Assembly (NCBI RefSeq): GCF_001042905.1
Contig: NZ_JYLB01000009.1
Span: 230,615-294,614 of the forward strand
From: Pseudomonas lini
GTDB taxonomy: Bacteria > Pseudomonadota > Gammaproteobacteria > Pseudomonadales > Pseudomonadaceae
Reading direction: 5' to 3'
DNA length: 64,000 nucleotides
Part shown: one piece after another, positions 63,037 through 64,000 of the stretch
Layout of the letters: every line of letters starts with the position of its first letter
Position numbering within the stretch: the first letter of the stretch is position 1
The notes under the pieces: model-generated
Seen by the model: only the letters and a program-made list of their open reading frames with translations
Told to the model about the DNA's origin: nothing
Database searches by the model: none
Translations under genes and position numbers: made by a program

Positions 63037-63291
63037 TCACTCCTTAGAAGACTGCTTTTTGCTCGCCTTGGCGGCCGCGGCCAGACACTCCAGAGCAAAC
63101 TGCTCGGGGTAGGTCATCTGGATCGGCGTGGTTTCGCCTTTGACGGTTCTTTCGCCATCGAGAATGTAGCGAATCCGCTTGTCGGTGACGCCAATTCGCT
63201 TGGCGATCCAGGACGGCGTCTGGCCGATCTGGCTGATCAGCTTGTCGGCGTATTCAGCGGTCGGTTTGTAGTATTCGGCGTTGGGTGTCAT
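63037..63291 (-). CDS. Small helix-turn-helix protein
   Basis: An 84-residue protein. SWIAKRIGVTDKRIRYILDG near residues 27-46 looks like a Cro/phage-repressor helix-turn-helix, and the tail is Ala/Lys/Ser-rich. It may be a regulator for the pair with the DUF6388-like gene. Target unknown. Confidence 0.7.
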   Translation of the reverse strand: MTPNAEYYKPTAEYADKLISQIGQTPSWIAKRIGVTDKRIRYILDGERTVKGETTPIQMTYPEQFALECLAAAAKASKKQSSKE

Positions 63292-63453
63292 GACCTTTCC
63301 AGAAAAATGCGCCCGGAAAAATGGGCGATGCGGCGTTAATGGCGCGACAGGGTGCGCGAATCGTTGCGCGGTGTCGCGGTATAAATGAAGTAAAGCAGAA
63401 CGATACGCCGCGCCGCGGTGATACAGTCCGCTTTTTCTTGATGAGCGAACGCA

Positions 63454-63804
63454 ATGCGAATTCTGATGGTGGCGCTGGCCGCAACCTTGCTGGCGGGCTG
63501 CGCCGGATCGGCGATGAATGACGCCCGCACCAAAACCCCGTACAAAACCCTGACCTCGGACAAGCCGGAAAAAATCGTCGCCCAGTGCGTGCAATTTGCC
63601 TGGCAGGACGAAGCGGTGTTCGGCGTCGATGCGGGCGCGTATTTGCAGCCGGGCAAGAAGGGTGGCTCCACGGTGTATACCCGTTCGGCCGAGTCCTTCG
63701 TGGACGTGACCACCGATGCCTCGGGTACAGCGTTGAGCTACTACGCGCAGCATGACGATTTTGTCGCCAAGCGCCGATTGGCAGCGTTGGCTACCTGTTT
63801 GTAA
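63454..63804 (+). CDS. Predicted lipoprotein
   Basis: A 116-residue protein with a lipobox (LLAGC, Cys16 in MRILMVALAATLLAGC). The mature part has two further Cys (AQCVQF and the ALATCL end) that could pair. Asn at mature +4 or later and Ala at +2 fit outer-membrane sorting. Family not recognised. Divergent from the helix-turn-helix gene. Confidence 0.8.
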   Translation: MRILMVALAATLLAGCAGSAMNDARTKTPYKTLTSDKPEKIVAQCVQFAWQDEAVFGVDAGAYLQPGKKGGSTVYTRSAESFVDVTTDASGTALSYYAQHDDFVAKRRLAALATCL

Positions 63805-63806
63805 GC

Positions 63807-63871
63807 AAGATCAAAAGATCGCAGCCTGCGGCAGCTCCTACATGGGATTGTGTTCACCCTGTAGGAGCTGC
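63807..63871. repeat. REP pair, GTAGGAGCTGCC family, right arm truncated
   Basis: The left arm, GATCAAAAGATCGCAGCCTG, is complete; the right arm stops after GTAGGAGCTGCC and then reads GTGTTGTGG, so the inverted partner is cut short. Confidence 0.75.
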
Positions 63872-63930
63872 CGTGTTGTGGTCGAATGTTTTTAGACCAT
63901 GATGTAGGAGCGTCGATCTAAGGAAGCATC

Positions 63931-64000
63931 ATGGGTTATCGGGTTGTAACGTCAGAGGAAAAAGCAGAAGCCATTCGCTTGGTTGTGGAGATGCATTACT
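63931..64000 (+). CDS. Start of an unidentified gene, cut by the window edge
   Basis: An ATG behind AAGGA opens a frame of 23 codons (MGYRVVTSEEKAEAIRLVVE then MHY). It is helical and could be the start of a DNA-binding protein or transposase, but too little is seen to decide. Confidence 0.5.
   Translation, partial: MGYRVVTSEEKAEAIRLVVEMHY

Overview
The window is a stretch of chromosome from a Pseudomonas of the fluorescens group. The evidence is the GC-rich coding, the fused nuoCD gene, the paired dimeric and monomeric isocitrate dehydrogenases, the Bpt-type N-end-rule transferase, a DUF6124 gene, and many copies of two palindromic REP families typical of this group (GTAGGAGCTGCCGAAGGCTG and GTGGGAGCGGGCTTGCCCGC types). 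Almost all of it is core genome. No insertion sequence, prophage, CRISPR array, rRNA or tRNA gene was seen.

Layout. 1-4.1 kb: lpxH (cut by the window edge) and ppiB leftward, glnS and cysS rightward. 4.3-12.5 kb: a sigma-54 activator of the AcoR type, divergent from a six-gene ABC importer operon resembling the rhizobial glycerol system glpSTPQUV. The intergenic region carries a -24/-12 promoter and an array of TGTTCA half-sites. 12.7-15.7 kb is the only accessory-looking patch: an intact higB-2/higA-2 toxin-antitoxin pair, a wrecked sensor-kinase gene, a small PtrA-like secreted protein, a structured repeat ahead of a DUF6124 gene, and a hybrid antitoxin relic. 15.9-30.8 kb: the complete complex I operon nuoA-B-CD-E-F-G-H-I-J-K-L-M-N, leftward. 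31.4-34.7 kb: aceA, an orphan mini-secretin and a GNAT acetyltransferase. 34.7-43.9 kb: roxA, purB, hflD, mnmA, nudJ, idh and icd. 43.9-50.2 kb: cspD, clpS-clpA, infA, bpt, aat and trxB. 50.5-58.2 kb: ftsK, lolA, rarA, crcB, serS and cysG. 58.3-64 kb: a glutathionyl-hydroquinone reductase, the ybiB-tusE-tusB-tusC-tusD operon, a DUF1275 membrane protein, two small genes, a lipoprotein and the start of an unidentified gene.

How the genes work together. Isocitrate is handled by three enzymes here: AceA (glyoxylate shunt) and two NADP-dependent isocitrate dehydrogenases; complex I then oxidises the NADH made by central metabolism. ClpS-ClpA with Bpt and Aat form a nearly complete bacterial N-degron pathway within 5 kb. 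MnmA and TusBCD-TusE are the modifying enzyme and most of the sulfur relay for 2-thiouridine at tRNA position 34. Gene order from roxA to icd and from cspD to serS follows two separate E. coli blocks, joined here end to end.

The strongest leads are the asymmetric ATPase pair of the importer, its apparent sigma-54 control, and the toxin-antitoxin locus with a nearby hybrid relic. Nothing in the window is clearly a wholly new multi-gene system.
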